DNA of 64,000 nucleotides from contig JAHGAU010000012.1 in assembly GCA_019925105.1 (NCBI GenBank), positions 620,001-684,000 on the forward strand. Reading direction: 5' to 3'. How positions within the stretch are numbered: position 1 is the first letter of the stretch; each line of letters begins with the position of its first letter. The notes under the pieces are model-generated. The model was given only the letters and a program-made list of their open reading frames with translations, had not been told where the DNA came from and ran no database searches. The translations under genes and the position numbers were made by a program. The DNA comes from Niebla homalea. Taxonomy: Eukaryota; Ascomycota; Lecanoromycetes; Lecanorales; Ramalinaceae. Shown in pieces: positions 22,068 through 35,028 of the stretch.

Positions 22068-25000
22068 TCATGATGTTTCCTTCGAAGCATCACCCTGCGA
22101 CTTCTCATCTTTTGTCACCTCCGAGATGGCTGGCTGGGCTTTGGCAAGACCCGGAGATGTTCCGGGTGATCCAGCATCTCCTGAAGGATCGGAAGTGGCG
22201 AGTACGCTAGGAAGGGGATATGTCAGTAATCACAGTCACCCTCGGCTTGTTGGTATAAACCTACCTGAAGGCATTAGCTCCAGATTTAGCAGCCTCTTCC
22301 TTTTCCTTGTCCTTCTTCTCCTTCTGGCCTGGAGGAGTGCTCATACGGCTTGAGGCACCTGAATCGTTCGCACTAGCCATAGTCAGAGGCTTTCTACCGG
22401 TATTGGAGCCCCGTGCGCTCGCGAACATCGAAGGGGGTCCAAAGGTTTGAGCATTCGAGCTGGCCGCACGCGAAGGATTCTTGCTGCCAAGTCGTTTCAG
22501 ATCATCCACGCCGACAGTGTTCTTGTGGTAGTCTGGAGGTGGCATTCCAAACTGTCCCCCACCACCGCCTGAGAAGTTACGTGCATCGCCGCGTCCAATG
22601 GGAGGACGACCCCCACCGCCACCGCCTCTTCGCGAGTTGTCCTGTGCGCGCTGGGCTTCCTTTTGGCGCTCGGCTTCGACAGCCTGACTACGAACTTCAT
22701 CAAGCGTGGTAGGACCTTTGACGACGGAACCACCCTTCGCTTGCCATCGGTTCTTTGTTCGTAGATCAACGACATCCATCAGCATGAACCTCAATCGACT
22801 TGGTAAGTCTTTGATAGAGACCATGCCGCCAATACGAACGAAATAGGCATCCATCATGGAATGGCCCTTCTCCGAGGCATCAAGTTGTTGTCCGATGGTC
22901 TTGAGAAGGCTAGTCAGTGACTCCACCTCTGCCTCGTCGGGCATCCCCTCGTAATCGACAAGCTTCTTAACACACTCATGCATGATACGCTCGGTAAGCA
23001 TTCCAAGCTTATAGAGTTCACCAATGAATCGGACAAGACCAAGTCCACGGCGCTTCGCAGCTGCTGCGATATAGTAGTCGTCCGACAACATAGCAGCCTC
23101 TTCAGTCTCTCCCTCAGGCTTTTCCGGGAGGTTCATTTTCCAGCCTCGTTCGAATTCCGTTTGGCATCGAGTCAAGAGATACTTGCGGAAAAGTGCACCG
23201 CCAACCACGATCTCACCCTTGCGGTCTAGGATGTTCTTGTCTTGAATCTCCGAACTCATCGATTCAAGCATACGTTTGCAGAATTGAGCATACATCTCAG
23301 CCCAGTGAGCTTCATCAGTAGCCTTCTCAAAGGTAAGCTGGATAACCTGTCTGAGGGAGCGGCCGTCCGTCTCGTCTTTCGATTGATGGGCAATCGCAAG
23401 TATCTGACCGGCTATCTTATCGAAGTTGTTGGGGGTCATCTTGTTAAGGTTTGACTTCACCTTGCGCTGCACCACATCTGGAGCCATGTGACCATCACCT
23501 CCTGGAGCAGGACCGGTTGTTGCACCAACTCCGATGGACGTTGGTTTCCACCCACCGGCTGAGATTTCGATAGGCTTCACGTTGCCCCCAGCAGTTAGCG
23601 GCATTGTTTTGTTATCCTTGGGGTCTTCCCGCCGGACAGCACGACTTCCACGCTGTGATCCACCGCGTTGGCTGGCATTGCGAGGCGAGTTAGGGTTGTG
23701 CATAGAGGTCGATGACGGTGTACGATCCATCTTGATGGAACCTGCAGGCTGTGGGAAAGCGCCTGGACGAGCAGAAACATAGCTAGCAAGCGGATTTTGC
23801 ATCGTAGGTCGAGGGGGAGCACCCATCCCACGATTGCCAGGCTGACTGGATGCTTGGAAGCGCTGCTCGGAGGTGGTGCCGGGAGCAAGAGTCCGCGCCG
23901 GCTGACCAAAAGCTCCCATCTGCTGCATAGAAGGCGGTGCTCGATTTGAAGGCTGTCGGCCGCCCATCATTGAGCCACCACCGCCTGTGCGAGGGGTGCC
24001 TCGAGCGGATTGTGGCTCTGCTGTATCACCAACAGTTTCCTTGATCTTTTCCGCCCAGTTCTCCGATGGCTTTTCCGTGAATGCCGATTTGAATTGGAGC
24101 AGGAAGGACATGTCATAACGAAATTTACCAGCCTTGGCGCCCGCATTCAGTGCTGGGTTAGGGGACGCTTTGCCCGCCGGATACGTGATATCGAGAGTGG
24201 TCAGCTTTCGCGACGAACGAAGGGAGTTGAGGGCTGCGCTTGTTTGAGGTGGCTCGACAGACTTGTTTGTTTCAAGCTTGAGGGCAGCAGGCTTTTGCTT
24301 CGCTATGCTGGGAGGAACTTTTCGATATTGTGCTGACTCTATGGGTGCATCGGATGCAGGGGTGGCGACACCACTGTCCACTGGAGTTTCTTCCATAGCA
24401 GGCGTATCGACCTCGGGGGTACCTGGAACTTTGCTTGGTGTGTCTGATTCTTCACCCGCCTTTTCTTTGGCCTTCTCGGTACTCTCCATCTCTCGTATTC
24501 TCGCTTCTTCGGCCTCTTCTGCTTCACGTTCAGCCTTTTTCATCTCTTCATCCGCCATCTTGAAAGATTCGGCCTCTTTGCGCGCAGCCTCGTCCTTTTC
24601 TGCTTTCTTCTTGCGATTGTATGCAGCTTCGCGTTCGGCCTCTCTTTTGGCTTCTTCGGCTTCCTCAGCCTCCCAACGAGCAATCTCATCCTCATCAAAC
24701 TCTGGGGCTGCCTCCGCTTTCTTTTCGGCAGCCTTGGCAGTTTCCTCGGCTTTCACTGCTGCTTGCTCTGCTTCTAAAGCTGCAGCGCGATCCTTCTTCT
24801 CCGCTTCTTCGGCATCCATTTGGGCCTTGGCTGCCGCCTGTTGCTTTGCATTCGCTTCATCCGCCTCCTTTTGCAACTCGACCTCTGCGTCCCTTTTGTC
24901 CTGAGCTGCTTTTGCGTCGGCTTCATCCCGCTCTTTCAATTGCCGAGCTAATTGCTCACGGAGCTGGTTGCCATCGGTTTTCGTAACGCTCTTGCTTTCA

Positions 25001-26851
25001 GTGCGGGCGTGAGACGGATCCGTGTTGCTAGGAACCCGAGGCGGAGGTGTTGGAGCAGCGGAGATGCTGCTCGATGATTTGTTGGAGGGCGCTGGTGATG
25101 CAGTGTGTTTTAAGTCGACAACCTCGCCGCTGGTGGGATCTTTAATGACAATGCCTGTGCTTCTTTTTGGTTTCTGAAACTGATTAGTCTTTGGCGCTGG
25201 GGTTGTAGAAGTTCGGCCAGCTGTTGAAGATGGAGTCGGTGCTGGTGTAGCGCTACTCTGTGGCCGGCCCATGCTCGATGAAGGACGGTCGGTGCCAGAT
25301 ATCGCAGAAGAAGTACGTGACATTGGTGGAGGCTGTTGGACGTATTGGCTCTGGAATGGTGTTTGCGGACCAGGAGGATATTGGTTGGGCCGAGGCGACT
25401 GTGGAGGGCCTAGTGCTGGAGGAGTAGTACCTGGGCCGTAAATCTGGTACCAATTTGGTGATGTGTCTGATGGGTTGACATAACCCGGCATTGGGTAAAA
25501 GCCCTGAAGCGTTCCTGTCAGAAAATGTTCGAATTGGCCGCTTCGAGGAGAGAGATCAATATGAGAAGCGCTTTGCATATGAAGCTGCTGCCCTTTCTTG
25601 AAACCTTTTCTTGGGGGGTTGCCTTTCAACATAGGAGAAGAGGGCTTTACTTGTTGGGGTCCCATGTTTGGGGGGTATCCATACTGCTGACCGGGATAGC
25701 CACCATATTGCGGTTGTCCCATGTGCGGAGCCTGCATCGACATTGGTCCGGGTTGGCTCTGAAGAGGTTGCGCGTTTGGTGGCATCGGGCTATGAGGCTG
25801 GCGAGGGGCCTGATGAGGTGAGTTGCCAGGATATTGTTGGTAGGAACGATTCTGTTGCTGAAAATTCATGCCACCATTGCGTGGCTGGTTTGGCGGGGAA
25901 CGGAAAGTAGATCCTGGAGCATATCCCATTTGTTGCTGATAGGGTGAAGCAAAGTTCCTTCCACGACCGGCTTGCTGGGAGTAGCCACCCCTACCGGCGC
26001 CGGGTCCTACTGCGGGACCACTGACATCGCTATGTTGAGATTGAGATGACTCGCGTCGTAGGTGCGTGCTTTGGGGCCCAGCCATAAGTTGGCCTTGAGG
26101 GTTACTGGACGGCCTCGTCTGTAAAGGTGTTAGGTGAACTTTTTGCAAATTTATCAGATATACTCACGTGAGCTTCCCCTCCACCAAAGTTCCCGAAGTT
26201 GACACTGTTGTTGTGCCCGTGAAGTGTCGATGGAGGTTTGCCACCACTGGCAGGCGGTTGCGGAATAGGCGAAGGAGACGTCTGTGGCGAGGACATGCGT
26301 GGATTCGAGGGTGCTACAGCTAACGAGCCAGGTGATTGCGATGGCAGAGGTGAGGCTTCCCGAGCAGCGGGAGAGTCCCCGGGTGAGAGGGCGCCAAATT
26401 GAATATTGCTTCCAAGTGGCTTCCCCTGTGCAGCAGCCCCATTTGGACCGTGACCCGGGGCACCGGCGGCACTAATGGTGACAGAAGGCTTTCGACCGTG
26501 ATCAACAAAGCCAGATGTCGAGCTAGTAGGGGTGTTGCCGTTCACGATCGTGGGCGACCCTACATTGGGGACAGCAGGAGGGATGACGATTCGGCCATTC
26601 ACTGGAGAACTTGCGTCGGGTTTTCCATGCTGGCTCGGGGGAGCCCCAGATGGGCCTGGGCTGGCTGACACGACCGAAGGAGGGAAGGCCTTTGTCGCGT
26701 TGGCGTAGCTGCTCTTGCTAGAAGCCAAGCCGGCCGCTTGGCCACCGGTTTTACCACTTGTGGAAGACGAAGGCGAGTGCGACGGCGCGACAGGCTGTGA
26801 TGCGTTATTGGAAGCTTGGGGTAAGTTGATCTGTTGAGAAATGCTGGTCAT
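22068..26851 (-). CDS. TIF4631: Translation initiation factor eIF4G
   Basis: Scaffold of the cap-binding complex: binds eIF4E, eIF4A, poly(A)-binding protein and RNA. Start taken at 26849-26851 (MTSISQQINLPQ); the frame is open upstream, so a longer N-terminus is possible. One intron (about 26118-26166) joins GGGEAH to TRPSSNPQ. A long Pro/Gln/Gly-rich disordered part follows, then an Ala/Glu/Lys-rich charged coil (about 24450-24950) and the eIF4E-binding motif YDMSFLL (Y-x4-L-hydrophobic, about 24105-24125). The MIF4G HEAT domain (VKSNLNKMTPNNFDKIAGQI and on) and RGG-type stretches come next. A last small exon (22068-22206) follows intron 22207-22264 and adds about 46 residues (SVLATSDPSG...). 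No MA3 domain, as in yeast eIF4G. Confidence 0.93.
22207..22264 (-). other. Terminal eIF4G intron with in-frame stop if retained
   Basis: Minus-strand donor GTAGGT follows ...GCCTTCAG; acceptor CCTAG precedes CGTACT. If spliced, the frame continues for about 46 residues. If retained, the codon AGG is followed at once by TAG. The downstream frame is open for its full length, which supports splicing. Confidence 0.7.
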
Positions 26852-28195
26852 CGATGCTTTGGTGGATTTGTGCTTGATTAGTGTTTGGTTAGGGTCACAA
26901 GGTTGCTCTACACTCGCTCTGCGACGTGCGTCGTTGCTGTCTTCGAATATCAAATTCGAAGGTATGCCGTGACTGAATGCGAAAGGAATTGTTCCGGTCG
27001 GCTGATTGTGTTGATGAAGTGGCAGAGAATGGACTCTGCTCGTATTGAAAGGACCTCCTTGGAAAGGAAGTAGCCTTGTCGTTAGACGGTTTGTCACTGT
27101 CTGACCTGAAAGGAGTGGTCTCGGCAGGGAGGAGAATGTGCCGGAGACGAGATATTAGAGATGAGTTTGGTTACTGTCTGCGTATCCGTTGGACTCGCAA
27201 GACAAGAGGGTTGAATTGGAAAGAGGATGATTGTGGAGGATGGTGATAAAAATTCATTGGAATCACGCTAAATTAAATGTGGCTAAGCGGGCGAAATCTC
27301 GCTCATCTCCTGCAAGAACCTTAAATACGGAGTGATACAACATAAATTGGCTGTTACTCAACTAATCCTCCTCTACTAAATTGATTCCTTTCGGAAAACC
27401 AATGGCCTATGGTGACACTTTTGTGACTCGAAGCATGATATGATTCACGATACTGTCCAATTCGTGCTTGGACACATCTCGAGTCTGAGCATGGCCCTCC
27501 TCGGCTGTCGCCGCAGAGGAGGACGGAGGTGAAGGAAATAGGAGGAGTGTATCTAAACACCGAAAAGTTTGCCTCCTTCATGGCTTGGTAAGTCACTCCT
27601 TGGAAAAGCAATCATACTCAAAATGACAGATAACTTGAGAGTGGTTGTATTTCTGCTTAACAATGCATATGCATTTCATTTGCCATCTGAGCCTCTTTGC
27701 AGCAGCACGGAGGCAAAGAGTCATATCCAATCGGCGAGCTCCATGATTCTTCTGGTCTGTCAGCTATGCCTCTTTCCACCCGCTCGCAAGACCGCAACTT
27801 GTCTCAAAATACGGACTTTGGACATCAAAGCGCATGGGCGGGCAATTTGTGTGCGCTCGTTTAGCGGAGGGGCATCTGATGCAGTATCTCCAAAAGCAAA
27901 CGTAGGAAGCTCGACGACATACACTTGGCGTAAAAGAATGCTTTAGCTGCATGCACCGTTGGCTTGCTGTGGACTATCATTCGCTCGTCATAGACCGAAA
28001 TTGCCGAGACCACGATATCATACATTCAGAATTTGCTGCCTTCAACTTCGGTCCATTATCTAGGAGCTTTTCCAGCAATAAAATAAACACTTTGAATTCT
28101 TGGAGGCTTTCCGCCGACTCCTTGTTGATCTTGTGGTTGCATTAGCAGCATTTACTGTTTTCGCATGCTGGAGCCCCAGTCCCACGGCATTGGTA
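26852..28195. other. eIF4G upstream region and FMO 3' flank
   Basis: About 1.3 kb. The first 250 bases on the minus strand are CT-rich, as expected for the leader/promoter of a strongly expressed gene. An open frame at 27569-27946 (+) shows no recognisable domain. No RNA gene seen. Confidence 0.55.
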
Positions 28196-30525
28196 TCAAG
28201 GGTCCTCATAATCCATGAGCCCTGTTTCCATCGCCTTGATTTGCAAAGCCAACATTCTGGAATAGTATCGGCTGGATTTAAATGCGGAGTTAGCATTGCC
28301 TTCGATCATATCAGATTTCCCGAGTTCGCAGGAAAATTGAGATATTTCCTCAAACACCCACTCACCACAGTGCCAGGTTGCCTCCAAAGAACCAAAAGCC
28401 TGGATGACCGGTTTTCCTCCACATGGTTCGCAGTTCTACACAATCAGTCCGAAGTCAGTATTGCTCTTTCAAACTTGATGCACGAGTCCCAAGACATAGG
28501 TGGAGTCCGAGGTCTCCACGATCAGTGTTTCCGGACTGCTGGACACTTCTGGGAAGCAAGAACAATTGCACGTACCTCCTTCTTCATCGAACCCCCATAC
28601 GTCCTTGACCTGGTCCGCAATGTCGTCACCAAAGATTTTCCTTGCAGTACCCCTAGATTGAACGCAAGTCAGATTTGCTTCATAAAATAGTGCAAATGTC
28701 CCGGACCAAGACAGTGGCAGAACTCAACAGGACACCCCTAAGGTGTACGCACCGCATATTCTGATAGCCGGTGGCAAGAACGATTTCATCAGCCTCCAGC
28801 TCGGTGCCATCTGAAAACGCGAGACTATGCGGCTTGACCTCCGAGATCTCCTGCCCTTGTTTGACTTTGATCTTGCCATCGATAATGAGCTGGCTGCAGC
28901 CGACGTCAATATAGTATCCTCCTCCGCGCTGGAAGTACTTCATAAAGAAGCCTGCATCGTCAGGGCCATAGTCAAGCTTGAAGCCAGCTTTGCTAAGGCC
29001 ATCCAGTAGCTTCTCATCTCTCTTGGTGATCTCCTTGGTTGCATCGAGATGTAAGCTTTTCAGCATTGGATTAGGAATGCTCATGAAGATTAGATCTGCG
29101 TCTTCAGTATCAGGACCGCCTTCTTCGTAGAGCCCGCCCAAGAGTACGTCGAGACCATTCTTGGACGACATAACGTAGGTAGACGAGCGCTGTACAATAG
29201 TCACATCATAGCCGTGCTCGTAGAAGTCCTGAGCAATGTCATGGCCAGAGTTACAACAACCCACGACGACCGCTTTCTTGCCTTGCGAATCGCTCTTTGC
29301 TCCCTTGAACTGGCTCGAATGACACAAGGTATCGCCCGCGAAGTCGTCCATCCCTTTGATCTGTGGTACATTCATTTCTCCACTGTGACCTGTTGCTTGC
29401 ACCACATGACGTGGATGCAGGGTACGTTGTACTGTGGTACCATCTGACCTCCTACGCTCGAGGTTGACTGTCCACTGCCTTTTACTGCTGTCCCAAGAAG
29501 TCGAGGTAATGGTGGTCTGAGTCCAGACGTTGAGCTCTAGCAGCTTCGCGTAGGACTCAAACCACTCAGCAAGCTTGTCTTTAGGGGTAAAGACAGGCCA
29601 ATGGGGGGGAAATGGGATATAAGGCAAATGGTCGTACCAAATCGGGTCATGCAGCACAAGCTGGTGGTACCTACTTGCCGTTAGCCATCTTTGATAACTC
29701 GGTCACTGGGCGGCAGAGACCTGTTCCGCCAATTATCGCCAACTCTTTCATTACGATCAACAATAAGGGATGGGATGCGTAATTGGTGAAGTCTCGCCGC
29801 GGCTGTCAGTCCTCCTTGACCAGCACCTGACGTACACTTGAGTGAGTGAATCCACATTATTGGACGTAGCGCCAACCTATGATCAAGACTGTGGGCTCGA
29901 GATCGCCCTCAAAGTTTTCCGTTGCTGTTCTTCTTTCTTGCCAGTTTTTACGGCCTAGCTGGCCACCATGCTCGACCCCATTCGGCCTATTCGAATTGAT
30001 AGTCTCTTCATGCCCTTTAAGCTCGAACATTGCCGTGAAAAGAGTAAAGGCTTTCCATTTGCCATCAGCATCCTGGATCAACCTAACGACACCTCGTCCT
30101 CTTCCTAGATCCGTGTCAACAGTCAGGAATGCTGCAACGCTTTTGACCCTGCCCAGGTAGTCCGCGGGAGAGACATGAGGAGCAAGCGAAGGCTTCTTGC
30201 GGTCGATGTCGATGGACTTGATGCGGCACCCTTTGGGCGCACTTTCAAGAAATGATTGTATCTTCTGAGGGCCACTCAATGTGTGGTATGTCCAAGAGAG
30301 ACATAGTTGATCACGCCAACAGCCGTCCTTGAGGAACAAGCTAGTGATGGCTCGGGTGTTATTCCTCGAAAGCAGGTTGTTGAATGAATCCACCCACGTG
30401 CGCGCAATGGTTTCCACGTCGCGCTCGGGAGGCTCAGGGGCTTCTGGATAGGAAGCGAAATTCAATTGATTGGAACCTGGCTCTAGCCGATTGTATGACG
30501 GTACTTCTACTACTGCTGTTGCCAT
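28196..30525 (-). CDS. Flavin-containing monooxygenase-like protein with N-terminal NTF2-like domain
   Basis: Start ATG at 30523-30525 (MATAVVEVPSYNRL). The first ~190 residues resemble an NTF2/SnoaL-like fold (TWVDSFNNLLSRNNTRAITS, LFLKDGCWRDQLCLSW). Introns then join VLIIG to AGQGG, rebuilding the FAD Rossmann motif GAGQGG, and NWRNR to YHQLVLHDP. FMO marks follow: the FATGHSGE-like ATGHSGEMNVPQI stretch, FAGDTLCHSSQF, the NADPH motif VVVGCCNSGHDIAQ, and ATGYQNM near the end. Further exons encode ARKIFGDDIADQVKDVWGF, GFWFFGGNLAL and, last, YYSRMLALQIKAMETGL to DYEDP. The family oxygenates N, S or carbonyl groups using NADPH and O2; the substrate is unknown. About 620 residues, soluble, no transmembrane helix seen. 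Confidence 0.85.
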
Positions 30526-31156
30526 GATGTGTTACTATCGAGAAGACTTTGGTCTCTGAAACGTTGATAAAGAGAAAAGATATTTTACCTTGACGTGAAC
30601 ATGCTTGATTTGGGCTTGATTTGGGCCCGACCTCCACTTATCATGCGGACTAAAGGCAGGATTCCTGCAATCCCCGCATGTCGAACCACCGCCTCACACT
30701 CCTTTCTGTTCAAGATTTGCAGGCTAAAGAATCGCATGGCCCCGCACTCGGGAATCCTACCAAGGCAAACCAGAAGCGGGGGCTCAGTCCAGACGTTGAT
30801 GCATGTTCCGACTCAAAAGACATGTTCAATATATCAGACGTAGGCAGAGATTAGACTGTCACTTCTCAAAGTAGTACGTAATCAATCTTTGGACCGAGTG
30901 GGCGAATTGTGAGTCCACCCTTTGGTGGCAGGTGAAGTCGCCTCGGTCGCCCAGTAGAGCAGCCGGCAAAACATCGGGCTTCGTCATCCACAGACCCAAA
31001 CTCTAAATTATTCATTGCTAGCGCGTACAATCGCACATGCCCGCTACGCACATCTTTGTGGCATCTTGACTCCATATCTCAGATGAGTCACATCAACTGC
31101 GCATAAACAGAGGACTCAACGACATTCCTTGACCCCTGAGTATCTAAAACATCAAA
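30526..31156. other. Divergent promoter region, FMO / eIF3c
   Basis: About 0.6 kb between two diverging genes. No coherent frame. CA/TC-rich leader sequence precedes the eIF3c ATG at 31157. Confidence 0.55.
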
Positions 31157-33841
31157 ATGTCTCGCTTCTTCACAGCTGGCGACAGCTCAAGCGAGAGCAG
31201 TTCCTCTGATGAAGAGGAATTGTACAGTGATCAAGAAGGGAGGCAGGATCTGGCCGAAGAATCGAGCGAGCAGGACGAGGATGAGGAAGAGGCTCAATCT
31301 TCTTCTTCTGACGAAGGAGGGAAGACAGGCGGGTCAAGATTCTTGAGAGATGTGGCGTCGAGTGATGAGAGTGAAGATGAGGACAAGGTAACCGTGGTGA
31401 AAAGCGCCAAAGATAAGAGGCATGAGGAGTTGGAGGGCGTCATCAAGCTCATAGATAATGCCTCCAAAATTGGTGATTGGAGCACAATAGCAACTGGTGC
31501 GGTTCATCCGCAGACGGCGACGTGTAAAAGAAATCGCTGACTCTGGGGTGGCAGAATTTGACAAGCTAAACAGGCAGGTTGTCAAAATCACTTCTGCGGA
31601 GAAGGCACCCAAGACCTATATCAAGACCATTTCAGATCTTGAGGACTTGATGAACGATGCGATTGCAAAGCAGAAAGTTTCAACGAAAAAGATGAACGCT
31701 ACAAACGCGCGCGGACTCAATGCTATGAAGCAGAAGATCAAGAGAAACAACAAAGACTACTCGACAGAGATTGAGAAGTACCGGGAAGACAAGTTCGACT
31801 ACATGATGTCCGAGGACGAAGAGGAGGTGGTCCATGTAGAAAAGGTAAAGAAGACAAAGACAGCTTACGTGGATGGCATCGATGCAGGAGACGACGAGGG
31901 CTTCGCGACTGTCGGCCGAGGGGGTAAAGCACTTCAATATACCCCAGAGAGCATACTGAAGCACTTGCGGTCAATCGTAGAGTCTCGGGGCAAAAAGAAC
32001 ACCGATCGAGCCGAACAGATACGCATCATGGAAAGACTGGTCGAGGTTGCAGACACCCCGTACCGAACAATTCGTGTTCTGATTACACTTATCGCTACTC
32101 GGTTCGATTTGATCAGTGGCTCGACAGCAACATACATGTCCCAAGAGAACTGGAAATCCGCAGAACATGAATTCAAGACCCTGCTGGAGACTTTGGAAGC
32201 CAACGAGGAGCTGGTGATTGTCGAGAATGCAGAAGAATGGGAGGACGACGATAAGCCTCCGCAGCCCGTCCAAGGCAAGAGGCTCAAGATCCCAGGCAGC
32301 GTGGTTTCCATTGTGGAGAGACTAGACGACGAGCTTACGCGGTCATTACAGCACATTGATCCGCACACAGCAGAATATATTGACCGCCTTACCGATGAAC
32401 AGAGTCTTTACAATGACATTTTGAGGGCAACGTTATACGTGGAGACGCTGAAGAAGGACTCAACCCTCGAGCAAACGGACGATGCAACCAATCGCGTTAT
32501 TATGCGAAGACTTGAGCATGTCTACTTCAAGGTAAGAGCCACGACTGCCGCGGCATTAGCATGCACTGATTCCTCTCTCAGCCTGCTCAGGTCGTGGAGA
32601 TCCAAGAAGAGAATGCATGGAAATCTGTTCCTGAACAGCTCAACTCCGACATAACGCCACGCCAAAGCGGCTTCACCATCGACAGCCTTATACAGACATT
32701 AAGCACCTTCCTCTTCAGGCACAGTGCCGACATCATTCGAGCACGAGCATATTTATGCCAAGTGTACTACTTTGCTCTGCATGACCAATACTACAAGGCT
32801 CGAGACATGCTTCTGATGTCACATTTGCAAGAAACAATTGCAAATTTTCCCATCAATACGCAAATACTCTTTAATCGTACCCTCGTTCAGGTGGGTTTGT
32901 GTGCCTTTCGTGCCAATCTTGTCTACGAGTCTCAGAATACGCTTCAAGAAATCTGTGGCAGCGGGCGACAGAAGGAACTCTTGGCCCAGGGCGTCATGAT
33001 TCAGAGATATTCGCAAGTCACGCCCGAGCAAGAGCGGCTGGAGCGACAACGTCAATTACCATTTCACATGCACATCAACCTAGAACTCCTCGAGTGCGTA
33101 TACTTGACCTGTTCCATGCTCCTCGAAATTCCTCTACTGGCTCAGACGGGATCGTCACCGGATGTCAAGAAACGAGTAATAAGCAAGACATACCGCCGTC
33201 TCCTGGAGTTCCATGAGCGTCAAATCTTCACGGGCCCGCCGGAAAACACTCGCGACCATGTGATGCAAGCGTCACGAGCGCTGGCGGCTGGCGAATGGAA
33301 GAAATCCGCAGATCTTATCAATTCAATCAAAATCTGGGACCTGATGGCTGAGCCCGAAAAAGTCAAAGCCATGCTGTCGGCTCAGATCCAGGAAGAAGGT
33401 CTGCGAACGTATCTCTTCACCTACGCTCCTTTCTATGATACTCTGGCCATAGGAACGCTTGCTTCAATGTTTGATCTAAGTGAGAGGAAAGTAACGGCAG
33501 TGATCAGCCGAATGATCTCGCATGAGGAACTTGCGGCAGCCTTAGATCAAGTCAACGGAGCCATCATCTTCCGAAAGGGAGTAGAGCTGTCTAGGCTGCA
33601 GAGTCTAGCTCTCACCCTGAGCGACAAGGCTAGCGGCCTTATCGAGGCTAATGAGAGGACACTGGAGCAAAGGACGCAAGGGACAGCCAATGCGTTTGAG
33701 CGACAAGCTGGGCAAGGCGGCCGGGGTGGACGAGGCGGCCGTGGAGCTAGAGGAGGCCAAAGAGGCGATCGGGGTGGCTCCAGAACACGTGGTGGTCAAC
33801 AGTTTGGCGGCGGCGCACTGAGCAATGCCATTAAGGCTTGA
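31157..33841 (+). CDS. NIP1: Translation initiation factor eIF3 subunit c (Nip1)
   Basis: Core subunit of eIF3, which binds the 40S ribosome and bridges eIF1/eIF5 during start-site selection. Three exons: 31157-31496, 31555-32531, 32582-33841; introns of 58 and 50 nt. The first splice replaces an out-of-frame tail by joining IAT to [14 protein letters not shown]; the second joins EHVYFK to [11 protein letters not shown]. About 858 residues, as usual for filamentous fungi. The N-terminus is Ser/Asp/Glu-rich ([20 protein letters not shown]), a casein-kinase-like acidic region. The C-terminal PCI domain covers [20 protein letters not shown] through [14 protein letters not shown]. The tail is Gly/Arg-rich. 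Confidence 0.95.
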
Positions 33842-33960
33842 TGATGAACAAGACCTGGATGTGTTTTTATTCGATCTTGTGATGCATAGCAACCGGTTCT
33901 CTTATGCAAGACGCTCCAATCTACGTGAACCTAAATTTGCATCTCATAGCGTGAGCTGGT

Positions 33961-34749
33961 TCATTCAACAAAATCATCCATGAAAGCTGGCGACCAATAT
34001 TCCTTTTCGCGTGCCTGCATGTCCAGCCATACTAACGAGTCTCCTAGAAGATCTGCCAAGACCGTCTCTGCCCTTGGGTGTTCCCATCCCAGATTAGCCT
34101 CGAGCATCGAGGACGTCACGTATCCCAGGACCTGTATAGCTTCAAGCACTGTGGACTGATCGGTGTTGAGTTCCTTTGGGATCGAGCGGATCATTTGCTT
34201 TCGACCAACGGTGATGATGGAAAATCCTGAGCCCAACGGCGCGAGAGACTTGACCGCTCTCAGTATGTCATCTTCACTGACCTCCAACTCCCCGCCTAAT
34301 CCCCGCCCTCTTCCCACTCGTGCCCTGCATTCTTCAACAGCCAACAAGCCCCCATTCTCGGCCCTACTGGCTCTGCAGACTTCCACCACTCGAACACCAA
34401 CTTGGAAGTAAAAGTCATTGACACTACCACCGCCACCTACGATGTTGCCCAGCCAGCCGGCGAGCCCCTTGCCTCCGGCGGACTTTCCCTTGATGTTGCT
34501 TCCAGCTAGTGGATCAACGCCGATGGCATTGCACATCTGGGCGAACTCGGCGCGAAAGGTGGGGTTTGACTTGATGGTCTCGCCATGTTGGAGCGCGAAG
34601 TTGTGCAGCAGAGATTGGAAGACGGAGAGCTGGGTTTGCAACGAATCGAGATGGGACGATCGCAGATTGGCGCCATGGGATGCGTAGGAAGACGAGAGCG
34701 AGGTGCGGTTCTGGAAGGCGGAGAGACCTACGCCTCTACGGCTGGACAT
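33961..34749 (-). CDS. SNF8: ESCRT-II subunit Vps22/SNF8
   Basis: Part of the ESCRT-II complex (with Vps25 and Vps36) that sorts ubiquitinated membrane proteins into multivesicular bodies. Start at 34747-34749 gives MSSRRGVGLSAFQN, the typical Vps22 opening, with a good CCAACC context; the frame is open further upstream without an ATG. A basic N-terminal helix, then two winged-helix units: SEDDILRAVKSLAPLGSGF with IITVGRKQMIRSIPKELN, and LEAIQVLGYVTSSMLEANLG through WLDMQAREKEYWSPAF. Single exon, 262 residues. A Gly-rich insert (LGNIVGGGGSVNDFYFQ) lies in the first half. Its 3' end faces that of eIF3c, 120 bases away. Confidence 0.92.
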   Translation of the reverse strand: MSSRRGVGLSAFQNRTSLSSSYASHGANLRSSHLDSLQTQLSVFQSLLHNFALQHGETIKSNPTFRAEFAQMCNAIGVDPLAGSNIKGKSAGGKGLAGWLGNIVGGGGSVNDFYFQVGVRVVEVCRASRAENGGLLAVEECRARVGRGRGLGGELEVSEDDILRAVKSLAPLGSGFSIITVGRKQMIRSIPKELNTDQSTVLEAIQVLGYVTSSMLEANLGWEHPRAETVLADLLGDSLVWLDMQAREKEYWSPAFMDDFVE

Positions 34750-35028
34750 GGTTGGCCGAGGCCCAGTGCTATCGCTCAATCATTGTAAGGAGAACAACTA
34801 GCCAGGGGCTTGGATGTTAGTCTTCGTGTACATTAGAGTATAGAAAAAAAGTTCTGAGGTAAAGAGATCGTCTTGGAGCCGTCAAATCGATAAAGACCGC
34901 GGAAGATCAACCGTCTGCCAAGACTTTGGCGCTAAGCGAAATCCTAGTTCACACATCGACCTACGATCCATTCCCCTGAAGCCTTTTTGACGATAGAGGA
35001 TCCCAATTAGACTGTCGGCGTTACCAGC

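Noticed and set aside
24263..24904. 213-codon Ser/Ala-rich plus-strand frame
   Set aside because: Antisense of the Ala/Glu/Lys coil of eIF4G; its composition is the mirror of that repeat.
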